Below, one piece after another: positions 54,324-63,063 of a stretch of 64,000 nucleotides of DNA. Numbering within the stretch: the first letter of the stretch is position 1; every line of letters starts with the position of its first letter. The stretch is from Aurantibacter crassamenti (lineage in GTDB: Bacteria; Bacteroidota; Bacteroidia; Flavobacteriales; Flavobacteriaceae): positions 949,126 to 1,013,125 of the forward strand of contig NZ_JAFBGM010000001.1 in the NCBI RefSeq assembly GCF_016811105.1, read 5' to 3'. Made by a program: the position numbers and the translations under genes. The notes under the pieces are model-generated. The model saw nothing but the letters and a program-made list of their open reading frames with translations. It was not told where the DNA came from and did no database searches.

Positions 54324-54379
54324 TATTTTAAATCTGCTATTAGAAAGACGCTTAAAGTTACTAGTTTTTCAGAATAAAA

Positions 54380-54411
54380 AAATCCCAAACTTCTTAATGA
54401 GTTTGGGATTT
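54380..54411 (-). terminator. Terminator of the sdhCAB operon
   Basis: AGTTTGGGATTT/AAATCCCAAACT form a 12-bp stem with an 8-base loop, followed on the minus strand by a T-run. It lies 24 bases after the sdhB stop. Confidence 0.88.
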
Positions 54412-54434
54412 ATATAAAAGTTTGATTGGATAAA

Positions 54435-55181
54435 TTATCCTTTAACGCTAGCGCTTAAATATTCACGATTCATTCTTGCTATATTTTCTAATGAAATACC
54501 TTTTGGGCATTCAACTTCGCAAGCACCGGTATTGGTACAGTTTCCAAAACCTTCTAAATCCATTTGACGTACCATATTTTGTACACGCTCTACAGCTTCT
54601 ACCTGGCCTTGTGGTAATAAGGCGTATTGTGAAACTTTTGCAGAAGTAAATAGCATTGCGCTGGCATTTTTACATGCAGCAACACAAGCGCCACATCCAA
54701 TACAAGTAGCAGCATCCATCGCTTTATCTGCTGCTTCTTTTGCAATAGGAATTGCATTTGCATCTTGAGTATTCCCAGAAGTGTTTACTGAGATAAAACC
54801 GCCAGACTGTTGTATACGTTCAAAAGAACTTCTGTCTACTACTAAATCTTTAATTACAGGAAAGGCTACAGCTCTAAAAGGTTCTATAACTATAGTATCG
54901 CCATCTTTAAACATTCGCATGTGTAACTGACAAGTAGTTACGCCTTTGTCTGGGCCATGTGGTTTTCCGTTTATATACATTGAGCACATACCGCAAATAC
55001 CTTCCCTACAATCGTGATCAAAAGCTACAGGTTCTTCGCCGGTATTAACTAACTGTTCGTTTAAAACATCCATCATCTCTAGAAATGACATATGTTCAGA
55101 AATATCGGTTACTTTATAGTCAACCATTTTTCCTTTAGCGTTGGCGTCTTTTTGTCGCCATATTTTTAACGTTAAGTTCAT
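54435..55181 (-). CDS. sdhB: Succinate dehydrogenase iron-sulfur subunit
   Basis: The 248-residue subunit has the 2Fe-2S ligands Cys58, 63, 66 and 84 ([19 protein letters not shown]), a 4Fe-4S motif [12 protein letters not shown], and a 3Fe-4S-type motif with [16 protein letters not shown]. It relays electrons from SdhA to the membrane quinone. Last gene of sdhCAB, ending in a terminator. Confidence 0.96.
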   Translation of the reverse strand: MNLTLKIWRQKDANAKGKMVDYKVTDISEHMSFLEMMDVLNEQLVNTGEEPVAFDHDCREGICGMCSMYINGKPHGPDKGVTTCQLHMRMFKDGDTIVIEPFRAVAFPVIKDLVVDRSSFERIQQSGGFISVNTSGNTQDANAIPIAKEAADKAMDAATCIGCGACVAACKNASAMLFTSAKVSQYALLPQGQVEAVERVQNMVRQMDLEGFGNCTNTGACEVECPKGISLENIARMNREYLSASVKG

Positions 55182-55193
55182 GATGTCTTTCCT

Positions 55194-57206
55194 TTATTTG
55201 TATGAACGTTGTTTTAATTCAATATCGTTAAACTCTAGCTCTTCTTTGTGTAAAACAGCTGCAGCAGGTTCTCCTTTGTATTCCCAAGCAGCTACGTATG
55301 CATAATCTTTATCATTACGTTTTGCTTCACCTTTTTGTAAGCCATCTAATTCAACAGACTCTTCTCTAAAATGCCCTCCACAAGATTCATTTCTGTTTAA
55401 AGCATCCTTGGCAAACAATTCACCTAGTTCTAAGAAATCAGCTACTCTGCCAGCTTTTTCTAGTTCAGGGTTCATTTCGTTTTCAGTACCAGGTACCTTA
55501 ACATTCTTCCAGAAATCTTCACGTAAAGCTTTAATTTCTGCCATCGCTTCTTTCAAGCCTTCAGCGTTTCTAGACATTCCACATTTCTCCCACATAATTT
55601 TACCTAATTTCTTGTGGTAGTAGTCAACAGAATGTTCTCCCTTATTATTTATAAAAAAGTTGATGCGTTCTTTTACTTCATTTTCAGCTTCTTCAAACTC
55701 CTTAGTATCGGTTGGTATTTTACCAGTTCTAATATCATTAGATAAGTAATTACCAATAGTATAAGGCAATACAAAATATCCATCAGCTAAACCTTGCATT
55801 AAAGCAGAGGCGCCAAGTCTATTTGCACCATGATCTGAGAAATTGGCTTCGCCAATACAGTATAAGCCATCAACTGTTGTCATTAAGTTATAATCTACCC
55901 AAACACCACCCATAGTATAGTGTGTTGCTGGATAAATCATCATCGGAGTTTTATAGGGGTCTTCATCTACAATTTTCTCATACATTTGAAATAGGTTGCC
56001 ATATTTTGCTTCTACTATAGCTTGCCCTAATTCGTATATTTTTGCTTCCGAAGGATTTGTAATATGATTTAATTTTGCCTGCTCTTTTCCGTAACGAGCA
56101 ATAGCTGATTTAAAATCTAAGTATACAGCTTCACCAGTAGCGTTTACACCGTAACCTGCATCACAACGTTCTTTAGCAGCTCTTGAAGCAACGTCACGTG
56201 GCACTAAGTTTCCAAAAGCTGGGTAACGTCTTTCTAAGTAATAATCTCTTTCTTCTTCAGACAAATCAGTGGGTTTTTTACGACCCTCTCTAATTGCCAT
56301 TACATCTTCTATGTTCTTAGGTACCCAAATACGTCCGTCATTACGCAATGATTCTGACATCAATGTTAATTTAGACTGATAATCACCTGAACGTGGTATG
56401 CAAGTAGGATGAATTTGAGTATAACAAGGATTTGCGAAATACGCTCCTTTTTTATGAATTTTCCATGCAGCAGTTGCATTAGATCCCATGGCATTAGTAG
56501 ATAAGAAATAAACATTTCCGTATCCGCCTGAAGCAATTACTACAGCATGTGCTGAATGGCGTTCAATTTCACCAGTAATTAAATTACGAGCAATAATTCC
56601 TCTTGCTTTACCATCTACTTTTACAACGTCTAACATTTCATGACGATTGAACATTTCAATCTTACCACGTGCAATTTGACGGTTCATAGCAGAATATGCA
56701 CCTAATAATAATTGTTGGCCTGTTTGTCCTTTAGCATAAAACGTTCTAGAAACTAAAACCCCGCCAAAAGAACGGTTATCAAGTAGCCCACCGTAATCAC
56801 GTGCAAAGGGAACCCCCTGTGCTACACATTGGTCAATAATATTAGAAGAAACCTCAGCTAAACGATAAACGTTAGCCTCACGAGAACGGTAATCACCACC
56901 TTTTACGGTGTCATAAAATAAACGATATGAAGAATCGCCGTCTCCTTGATAATTTTTTGCGGCATTAATTCCACCTTGTGCTGCAATTGAATGCGCTCTA
57001 CGTGGTGAATCTTGATAAGCAAATGCTTTTACGTTATAGCCTAATTCTGCTAATGTTGCACAAGCAGAACCACCAGCTAACCCAGTACCAACAACAATAA
57101 CATCTATATTACGCTTGTTTGCCGGATTTACTAGGTCGATATGATTTTTATAATCTGTCCATTTATCTTTTAATGGACCCTTTGGTATTTTAGAATCTAA
57201 AGCCAT
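55194..57206 (-). CDS. sdhA: Succinate dehydrogenase flavoprotein subunit
   Basis: A 670-residue flavoprotein. It has the FAD dinucleotide motif [13 protein letters not shown] (38-50), His72 of the covalent-flavin segment [14 protein letters not shown], and the catalytic region [21 protein letters not shown]; the longer length and C-terminal insert are typical of Bacteroidota type B succinate:quinone reductases. It starts 9 bases after the sdhC stop on the same strand and sdhB follows 12 bases after. Confidence 0.96.
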   Translation of the reverse strand: MALDSKIPKGPLKDKWTDYKNHIDLVNPANKRNIDVIVVGTGLAGGSACATLAELGYNVKAFAYQDSPRRAHSIAAQGGINAAKNYQGDGDSSYRLFYDTVKGGDYRSREANVYRLAEVSSNIIDQCVAQGVPFARDYGGLLDNRSFGGVLVSRTFYAKGQTGQQLLLGAYSAMNRQIARGKIEMFNRHEMLDVVKVDGKARGIIARNLITGEIERHSAHAVVIASGGYGNVYFLSTNAMGSNATAAWKIHKKGAYFANPCYTQIHPTCIPRSGDYQSKLTLMSESLRNDGRIWVPKNIEDVMAIREGRKKPTDLSEEERDYYLERRYPAFGNLVPRDVASRAAKERCDAGYGVNATGEAVYLDFKSAIARYGKEQAKLNHITNPSEAKIYELGQAIVEAKYGNLFQMYEKIVDEDPYKTPMMIYPATHYTMGGVWVDYNLMTTVDGLYCIGEANFSDHGANRLGASALMQGLADGYFVLPYTIGNYLSNDIRTGKIPTDTKEFEEAENEVKERINFFINNKGEHSVDYYHKKLGKIMWEKCGMSRNAEGLKEAMAEIKALREDFWKNVKVPGTENEMNPELEKAGRVADFLELGELFAKDALNRNESCGGHFREESVELDGLQKGEAKRNDKDYAYVAAWEYKGEPAAAVLHKEELEFNDIELKQRSYK

Positions 57207-57215
57207 GCGTATTTT

Positions 57216-57878
57216 TTATAAGTGACTGAAATGAAGGCATAAAGCAATTACAATAAACCCTAATGGAATGACTATTGCGTATATCTGTGTAAATTTTCTA
57301 AGTCCTGTTGAGTATTTGTTGTTCACTCCCATGCTTTGAAAAGCTGATGAGAAACCATGCCATAAGTGTAGCATAAGTAAAACAAATGCTAAACAATATA
57401 CACCAGTTCTTACAGGGCTATGAAATTTGTGAGCTAGTTCTGGAAAATAGCGTGTAGCATCTTCTGGGTTGCTTTCAATGTATTTATATGCCATTTCTGG
57501 AAACCAAAAATCATATAAATGCAATCCAAGAAAGGCAAGTATAACCGCACCTGAAATAAGCATATTTCTTGAAGCCCAAGACGCATTGGTGCTACCACCA
57601 TATTTTGCATACTTTACGCCTCTAGCTTTTTTGTTTTGTAGTTCTAACACAAAACCCATAATAAAATGTATAACCACGCCAGCAATAAGCACGGGCTGTA
57701 AAATAAATTGAACCAATGGGTTGTATCCCATAAAATGCGACAAGGTGTTAAACGTGTCGGGGTCAATAATTGCGGTTAAATTGATGAATAAATGTTGACC
57801 TAAAAAGAAGACCAGAAAAAGTCCGGAAAGTGCCATCACTACTTTGCGGGCTATTGAAGATTTTATCAATCCACTCAT
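57216..57878 (-). CDS. sdhC: Succinate dehydrogenase cytochrome b subunit
   Basis: The 220-residue membrane anchor has five predicted helices. His residues that would bind two b hemes are in FLGQHLFINL, VIHFIMGF, LGLHLYDF and MLHLWHGF. The single-anchor (type B, diheme) architecture matches the sdhCAB order. First gene of the operon; it has a good promoter (57899-57929). Confidence 0.94.
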   Translation of the reverse strand: MSGLIKSSIARKVVMALSGLFLVFFLGQHLFINLTAIIDPDTFNTLSHFMGYNPLVQFILQPVLIAGVVIHFIMGFVLELQNKKARGVKYAKYGGSTNASWASRNMLISGAVILAFLGLHLYDFWFPEMAYKYIESNPEDATRYFPELAHKFHSPVRTGVYCLAFVLLMLHLWHGFSSAFQSMGVNNKYSTGLRKFTQIYAIVIPLGFIVIALCLHFSHL

Positions 57879-57898
57879 TTGTTAAAATTTTAGCTTAT

Positions 57899-57929
57899 CA
57901 AAAGTAAGTCAAGGGTAAGTTATTACCAA
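57899..57929 (-). promoter_or_regulatory. sdhCAB promoter
   Basis: On the minus strand TTG (57927-57929), a 20-base spacer and TACTTTTG (57899-57906) match the Bacteroidota consensus. The leader to the sdhC ATG is about 15 bases. Confidence 0.65.
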
Positions 57930-57999
57930 GTTTTAATCACTTTTAGTGCAGTATTTAGAAGGAGTTTAAAGAATAAAGTATCGGATATTGGCTTTGTAA

Positions 58000-58007
58000 T
58001 ATTTTTG
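58000..58007 (+). promoter_or_regulatory. Probable -7 element of the rimK-like gene
   Basis: TATTTTTG matches TAnnTTTG and lies 50 bases before the ATG at 58057. The -33 element is unclear. Confidence 0.4.
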
Positions 58008-58056
58008 AACGATCTTCATATTTTAAAACATCAGCTAAATACAAATCTATTTTTCC

Positions 58057-58947
58057 ATGGATATCGGACTACTTTCCGTCAGTATGAATGTGTATTCTAC
58101 GAAGAGAATTGCTGATGAAGCAGAGAATCGTGGTCATTATATTGAGCAGATAGATCACACAAAATGTTCCGTGAAATTAGGGGATGGCAAACCTCATATA
58201 TATTTACGCGAAGAGAACATTTCAGAAGAGTTTGATGCTATAATACCCAGAATTGGTGCAAAAGTTACCAAACACGGAGCTTCTATAGTTGAGCAGTTTG
58301 AGATGAATGGTGTTTTTAGTACTGCAGGTGCCTTAGGTATTAATCGTGCTAGAAACAAAGTTCGCACGCTGCAGATAATGGCCAAAAATGGAATTCCGAT
58401 ACCTGAAACCTTATTTTCAATTAATCCTGATAATATTGAAGAGCAAATTAGATTTTTAGGAGGCGCTCCGGTTATAATAAAATTACAAGAAGGCACTCAT
58501 GGTTTGGGTGTGATTTTGGCGGAAACTGAAAAATCAGCCAAATCAATTATAGACACTTTTTATAAGTTAGATACTAGTATTCTCATCCAAAAATATATAG
58601 CCGAAAGTAACGGTGAAGATATTAGAATTTTTGTGGTTGGTGATAAAATAGTTGCCAGTATGAAGCGTTTGAGTGCTGTTGGTGAATTTCGATCTAATGT
58701 GCACCGCGGTGGTGATGCAGAGGAGATAAAACCAACAAGAGAAGAACAATTAATTGCATTAAAAGCTGTTAAGCAGTTGGATTTGGGCGTAGCAGGTGTT
58801 GATTTGATACGGTCAAAAAACGGGCCTCTACTTATTGAGGTAAATGCTTCTCCAGGTTTACAGGGTATTGAGGCGGCAACAGGAGTCAATATTGCAAAAG
58901 AGATAATATACTACGTAGAGCGAAATGGACGTAAAAGAGGAAAATAA
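58057..58947 (+). CDS. RimK-family ATP-grasp ligase
   Basis: The 296-residue protein has the RimK layout: a short N-domain with GAKVTKHGASIVEQFEMNGV, and an ATP-grasp core with VIIKLQEGTHGLGVILAE, GEDIRIFVVG, and the metal-binding LLIEVNASPGLQGIE. RimK enzymes add L-glutamate or similar residues to a C-terminus or small molecule. It overlaps by 23 bases the following aspartoacylase-like gene, so the two act together. The target is unknown; ribosomal protein S6 modification is not implied without evidence. Confidence 0.87.
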   Translation: MDIGLLSVSMNVYSTKRIADEAENRGHYIEQIDHTKCSVKLGDGKPHIYLREENISEEFDAIIPRIGAKVTKHGASIVEQFEMNGVFSTAGALGINRARNKVRTLQIMAKNGIPIPETLFSINPDNIEEQIRFLGGAPVIIKLQEGTHGLGVILAETEKSAKSIIDTFYKLDTSILIQKYIAESNGEDIRIFVVGDKIVASMKRLSAVGEFRSNVHRGGDAEEIKPTREEQLIALKAVKQLDLGVAGVDLIRSKNGPLLIEVNASPGLQGIEAATGVNIAKEIIYYVERNGRKRGK

Positions 58948-59899
58948 AACAATTACCATAGGTGGAGAAAATGTATCACCAGGAGAAAGTAAACTATTAA
59001 AAATCACCATTGATCGCCTTCCTACCGGAACTTTGATTGATATTCCCGTTTACGTATTCAACAGTAAAAAACCTGGTCCTACACTTCTAGTTCAAGCCGG
59101 TTTACATGGTGATGAAATTAATGGCATTGAAATAGTACGTCGTATGTTGGCCGAAAAGCGGTTTAATGTGGTGAAAGGAGCAGTAATTGCAGTGCCAATT
59201 CTCAATATTTTCGGATTTATTCATTATTCACGAGATGTGCCAGATGGTAAAGATGTTAATCGCAGTTTTCCCGGTACCAAAACAGGTTCTATGGCAAGCC
59301 GTATTGCGTATCACTATGTTGCTGAGGTTATGCATCAAATCGATTTTGGAATTGATTTGCACACAGGTGGAGGGCAGCGACACAATTTTCCGCAAATACG
59401 ATATACTGCAGAAGATGCTCAAAGCGCAGAGCTTGCGGAAATTTTTAATGCTCCAATTTCATTCTCATCCAAATTAATTAAAGGGTCATTTCGAAATGCT
59501 ACGTATCGATCGAACAAACCTACTATTGTTTTTGAAGCAGGTGAGAGCATGCGTTTTGATGAATATTCAATTCTTGAGGGTATACAAGGTGTTCTTAATG
59601 TGATGAAGCATATGGAAATGATTTTAAGTGTAGAGCCCGCAAAAGTTGAGCGAAATAAAACAATTCACTTAACCAATAGAAAATGGCTTCGTGCGCCAAC
59701 TGCGGGAATGTTTATTCCTAAAATCACCAACGGAAGTGAAATTAGAAAAGGGCAAGTATTAGGCATTGTTACTGATACTTTTGCTAAAAGAACGAAACAA
59801 ATTAAAGCGCCTTTTAATGGTTTTATCTGTTGTGTGAACCATCAAGCTGTTGTCAATCAAGGCGAGGCTCTTTTTCATGTAGGTATGGCCTCTTTGTAG
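58925..59899 (+). CDS. Succinylglutamate desuccinylase/aspartoacylase-family hydrolase
   Basis: A 324-residue zinc carboxypeptidase-like enzyme (M14-type fold) with the metal motif AGLHGDEINGIEIVR, DVNRSFPGTK, and GIDLHTGG; a C-terminal beta-rich biotinyl/lipoyl-like region follows. It hydrolyses N-acyl amino acids or similar amide bonds. It overlaps the RimK-like gene by 23 bases, suggesting a ligase/hydrolase pair for the same Glu-containing product. Confidence 0.85.
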   Translation: MDVKEENKTITIGGENVSPGESKLLKITIDRLPTGTLIDIPVYVFNSKKPGPTLLVQAGLHGDEINGIEIVRRMLAEKRFNVVKGAVIAVPILNIFGFIHYSRDVPDGKDVNRSFPGTKTGSMASRIAYHYVAEVMHQIDFGIDLHTGGGQRHNFPQIRYTAEDAQSAELAEIFNAPISFSSKLIKGSFRNATYRSNKPTIVFEAGESMRFDEYSILEGIQGVLNVMKHMEMILSVEPAKVERNKTIHLTNRKWLRAPTAGMFIPKITNGSEIRKGQVLGIVTDTFAKRTKQIKAPFNGFICCVNHQAVVNQGEALFHVGMASL

Positions 59900-60108
59900 A
59901 GCTTATTTATAAAATAAAGTACCATTTATGAATGTATAGTTCTACTATTTTTAGACCATCTAGTTTGTAACTTTAGCTTTTAAAAGTAGACTACCCTGTT
60001 TTATGCTTTTAACCGATTTTTTGGGGTTTCAAAACCGAATTATGAAATAGCAACCTCTTTAAAAGAAATACAAAAACAAACTGTTCGGTCGGTTGTGGTT
60101 TTTACGCA

Positions 60109-60495
60109 CTATTCCATATCCTTTAATTGAATAGCCAGAGCTTTTGTGGAAATTTGCACTTCTATTAAGCTTAAAACTAAAGATATCATTAGCGCTAAAA
60201 GGCTAACTCCAAAAACTAAATTAGCCCAATATGAAAACTGCAAATAAATTAACGCCATTGTGATTACGGCAAGCAAAAAGCTTGCAATAGCGCTAGCCTG
60301 CATATTCTTAATTATGGTTAATCGTCTGTTGAGTTTTTTGACTTGTAGGCGTATTGAGGCAGATTCTGTTTCTTGATACTTTTGGTGTAATTGACGAATA
60401 AGCGCTGCTATTGCCAAGTAACGGGCATTGTACGCCAACATCGTTAATGAAATAGCCGGAAATAGTAAAGCAGGAATGCTAAGTGTTAATTCCAT
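60109..60495 (-). CDS. DUF2721 membrane protein
   Basis: A 128-residue protein with one N-terminal and two C-terminal membrane helices and a charged helix between (TESASIRLQVKKLNRRLTII). It belongs to DUF2721. The ThuA gene is seven bases upstream on the same strand, so they may be co-transcribed. Function unknown. Confidence 0.8.
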   Translation of the reverse strand: MELTLSIPALLFPAISLTMLAYNARYLAIAALIRQLHQKYQETESASIRLQVKKLNRRLTIIKNMQASAIASFLLAVITMALIYLQFSYWANLVFGVSLLALMISLVLSLIEVQISTKALAIQLKDME

Positions 60496-60502
60496 TTCTG
60501 GT

Positions 60503-61459
60503 TTAAAACTTTTTTGAACTAGACTTATTAGCCGTAGGGAAATCGTCCGGAATAGCCTGAGTTACCTCACCAGTAGCCGCCCATTCAGCACCACGTAGCA
60601 TTGAAGTTAAAAACCCAACACAGGCTACAGAGTAATCAATGTGACCCATAATATTATGAAAAACACGACCATCGCCATAGTTTAAAACCATTAAAGCAGG
60701 TTCATGTCTGCTTGTAGGTTCGGCATAGGCGGTCGCAATAATTTCCATGTTTTCCGCTGGCCCTCTTAAGCTGTTATAAAGCTCGTCCTTTGTATGCATC
60801 CAAACTTCGGGCATGCCTTTTGTAATTGGGTGCTCTGTATTTCGTATTTTAATTTGATATTCTAATTCAGGGCCGTGTGAACCTCCCTTACCTGGAGAAT
60901 TATCTCTAATCAATTCACCAGCATCGTTGTAATAAACATAAGGGCCATCCTTTTCAGTGCGATCACCCCATCCGCCTAAGCCAATCATTTTATTATATGC
61001 TTCCCATTTTGGAAATGAATTATCTGCTGCATGAAAAACAACTAAGCCACCACCTTCAGCAATGAATTTCTCAAAGTTCTTTTGAGTTGCCTCTGGCCAA
61101 GGTGCAGCGTTCCATCCAAAGTTTGAAATAACTAGGTCATATTTTGAAAAATCTGGATTAAAATCTTGATCAGTTTTAGGTTTTTCTAAGGCAATAGTAG
61201 TTGGTAATCCGTCAATTGGATACTCAGAAATAAATTCTTTGCCTTGCCATGTATAGGCTGATCGAGCTACATCAACAGTAAATAAACCCGTAGCTTCCAT
61301 TTGTTCTTTAAGTAAATGGGTAATTTTTGGCCATTGTACATGGTTGTTTTGACCATCTACAATTAATGTTTTAATTATCTGTTTTTTCTCTTGAGCGGTC
61401 ACAACCATAGTGGCTAAAACAGTAAGACTCAGCACTAATATTTTAATCTTATTTTTCAT
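60503..61459 (-). CDS. Secreted ThuA domain protein
   Basis: The 318-residue protein has a signal peptide (KILVLSLTVLATMVVTA) and a ThuA-like (glutamine-amidotransferase-like) fold: TLIVDGQNNHVQWPKIT, LVISNFGWNAAPWPE, GGLVVFHAADNSFPKW, and the C-terminal HNIMGHIDYSVACVGF. ThuA proteins act in sugar metabolism, often with oxidoreductases; here no such partner is adjacent. It is followed by a DUF2721 gene. Confidence 0.87.
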   Translation of the reverse strand: MKNKIKILVLSLTVLATMVVTAQEKKQIIKTLIVDGQNNHVQWPKITHLLKEQMEATGLFTVDVARSAYTWQGKEFISEYPIDGLPTTIALEKPKTDQDFNPDFSKYDLVISNFGWNAAPWPEATQKNFEKFIAEGGGLVVFHAADNSFPKWEAYNKMIGLGGWGDRTEKDGPYVYYNDAGELIRDNSPGKGGSHGPELEYQIKIRNTEHPITKGMPEVWMHTKDELYNSLRGPAENMEIIATAYAEPTSRHEPALMVLNYGDGRVFHNIMGHIDYSVACVGFLTSMLRGAEWAATGEVTQAIPDDFPTANKSSSKKF

Positions 61460-61534
61460 TCTGTTCTTTAGATTTTTAAACGTAAAATATTTAAAAGGAA
61501 TTTCTAATTTAGGGTTTATTCCTTATAAACACAA

Positions 61535-61690
61535 TTAAAGTGGTTTAATAGGAATCCAGACCTCTTCTTCTGAGCGAGAATCGTTGTTTTTATATTTTTC
61601 ACCCAAAACTTCAAAATGTAGCAATAATCTAATTTGAATTCGAAGGCCATTTGCTATAAATGTATTCAGCAGTTTTAAAAAATAAGCTCG
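61535..61690 (-). pseudogene. Remnant of a GyrI-like/effector-binding domain protein
   Basis: Read on the minus strand, the last 28 codons translate as HFEVLGEKYKNNDSRSEEEV then WIPIKPL and a stop. This pattern is the C-terminal end of GyrI-like (AraC-effector) domains. Upstream, FLKLLNTFIANGL also fits, but an in-frame TAG at 61691-61693 and further stops break the frame, and no full-length gene is possible. It is best read as a decayed gene. Confidence 0.55.
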
Positions 61691-61786
61691 CTAATCCTTT
61701 AGGGGTGAATACCACGTAGAGGCGTGATTTAATTTTTAATTAGAAGAAACTATTTGGTGTATTATTATGCGAACCAATCTCCAAAT

Positions 61787-61885
61787 TTATTCGATTTCAA
61801 AGGTTATTGGTTTTGTTTTTCCATTGCCAAATATTTCAGCAACATAATATCCTTTTAGTAAATCGGTTTTTCTGGGTTTGCATAA
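61787..61885 (-). pseudogene. Second gene remnant (frame-shifted tail, family not identified)
   Basis: The minus strand reads LLKGYYVAEIFGNGKTKPIT then FEIE and a stop, which looks like a true protein C-terminus. One frame over, just upstream, lies DNYANPEKPIY followed by a stop; a single-base shift would join them. No start or longer frame exists. It looks like a second decayed gene next to the GyrI-like remnant. I cannot name the family. Confidence 0.4.
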
Positions 61886-62016
61886 TTATCAACTACTCAG
61901 CCCTCATAATTATAACTCCTAAAATTTTCAAGTTGATAAAATTATATTATCAATATTGGCATATTGATCAAAAAAGTGTTAAATTATTCAACATTAACCA
62001 ATTAAATAACTAAAAA

Positions 62017-62316
62017 ATGGAAGAGTATTTACCATTAATCATTCAATTAGTTTCCGGTGCTTTAGGCGGAAACGTAGCCGGAAAATTACTAAAGAATTTA
62101 TCACTGGGCACAGTTGGTAATTCTATCGCAGGTATTCTGGGCGGCGGAGTAGGCGGTTCACTTTTAGGAATGCTTGGCGTAGGAGGTGCGGCTGCGGCTG
62201 GTGCTGAAGGAGGTTTAGATGTTGCTAGTTTGCTTGGTAGCGTCGCAGGTGGTGGTGTTGGTGGTGGTGTAGTAATGGCTATTGTCGGAGCAATTAAAAA
62301 TGCGATGGCTAAATAA
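62017..62316 (+). CDS. Small glycine-rich hydrophobic protein
   Basis: The 99-residue protein has three hydrophobic glycine-rich segments (GGNVAGKLLKNLSLG, IAGILGGGVGGSLLG, VASLLGSVAGGGVGGGVV) and a short N-terminal helix (MEEYLPLIIQLVSGA). It recalls small membrane proteins of the GlsB/YeaQ type but I cannot assign it. The ATG follows an A-rich stretch (CTAAAAA), and a strong terminator follows, so it is a monocistronic, probably abundant gene. Upstream 555 bases hold two gene remnants. Confidence 0.65.
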   Translation: MEEYLPLIIQLVSGALGGNVAGKLLKNLSLGTVGNSIAGILGGGVGGSLLGMLGVGGAAAAGAEGGLDVASLLGSVAGGGVGGGVVMAIVGAIKNAMAK

Positions 62317-62338
62317 CCTAATTATAATATAATTAAAG

Positions 62339-62368
62339 AAACCCCATCTGTAATGTTGGGGTTTTTTT
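62339..62368 (+). terminator. Terminator after the glycine-rich gene
   Basis: AAACCCCA (62339-62346) and TGGGGTTT (62357-62364) form an 8-bp stem followed by a T-run; it starts 22 bases after the stop. Confidence 0.9.
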
Positions 62369-62416
62369 ATGCCTTTTCTGAAAAAACTATATTTGAATTA
62401 TATAAATAGTACTTCT

Positions 62417-62995
62417 ATGAGAGCTTTATTTTCACTTTTAATGATATCAGTATTAGGCTCTTGTGTAGCTCAGAATACATATGAAATAGGACAAATAAAA
62501 ACATCGTTTGGTGAGGTTTTAGTTTGGTTGCATGATGAAACACCAAATCACAAAGCTAGTTTTATACAATTAGCAAAAGATGGATATTGGGATTCTTTGA
62601 CTTTCAATCGTGTAATTCCTGATTTCGTGGCGCAAGGTGGTTGCCCAGATACACCTGACGGATTTAAGGATCCCAAGTATTTATTAGAACCTGAATTTAA
62701 TGATAAGCTTCGGCATGCTTATGGTGCTCTGGGTGCAGGTAGAGATGATAATCCAGGTAAGCTTTCTGCCCGTTGTCAATTTTATATCGTACAAAATAAA
62801 GAAGGTGAACATCGTTTAGATGGAGATTACACGGTATTCGGAAAAGTTATAAAAGGTATGGATATAGTTGATACGATTGTTGCTGTAAATCGTGACCCAA
62901 AAGATGAACCAATGGTTCCAATATCCTTAGATATAAATATCATCTTGCTTGATGAGGTTGAACTCAGTAAGTTGTATCCTGATTTTAAGAATTAA
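62417..62995 (+). CDS. Cyclophilin-type peptidyl-prolyl isomerase lipoprotein
   Basis: A 192-residue protein with a short lipoprotein signal (MRALFSLLMISVLGSC, Cys16) and a cyclophilin domain: TFNRVIPDFVAQGGCPDTPDG, SARCQFYIVQN, and FGKVIKGMDIVDTI. It is expected on the periplasmic side of a membrane. A longer frame begins at 62369, but that ATG lies in the T-run of the upstream terminator, so 62417 is preferred. Confidence 0.9.
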   Translation: MRALFSLLMISVLGSCVAQNTYEIGQIKTSFGEVLVWLHDETPNHKASFIQLAKDGYWDSLTFNRVIPDFVAQGGCPDTPDGFKDPKYLLEPEFNDKLRHAYGALGAGRDDNPGKLSARCQFYIVQNKEGEHRLDGDYTVFGKVIKGMDIVDTIVAVNRDPKDEPMVPISLDINIILLDEVELSKLYPDFKN

Positions 62996-63036
62996 TTCTA
63001 CCTAACATATAATTCTATAGAGCGCTTTTGTTTTCT

Positions 63037-63044
63037 TAATTTTG
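63037..63044 (+). promoter_or_regulatory. Probable -7 element of the aminopeptidase P gene
   Basis: TAATTTTG matches TAnnTTTG and lies 20 bases before the ATG at 63064. No clear -33 box. Confidence 0.4.
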
Positions 63045-63063
63045 GAGTTAAGAATATAGCACT

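Noticed and set aside
61807-62013. Plus-strand 68-codon frame before the glycine-rich gene
   Set aside because: AT-rich composition, no motif, and it runs opposite the apparent gene remnant.
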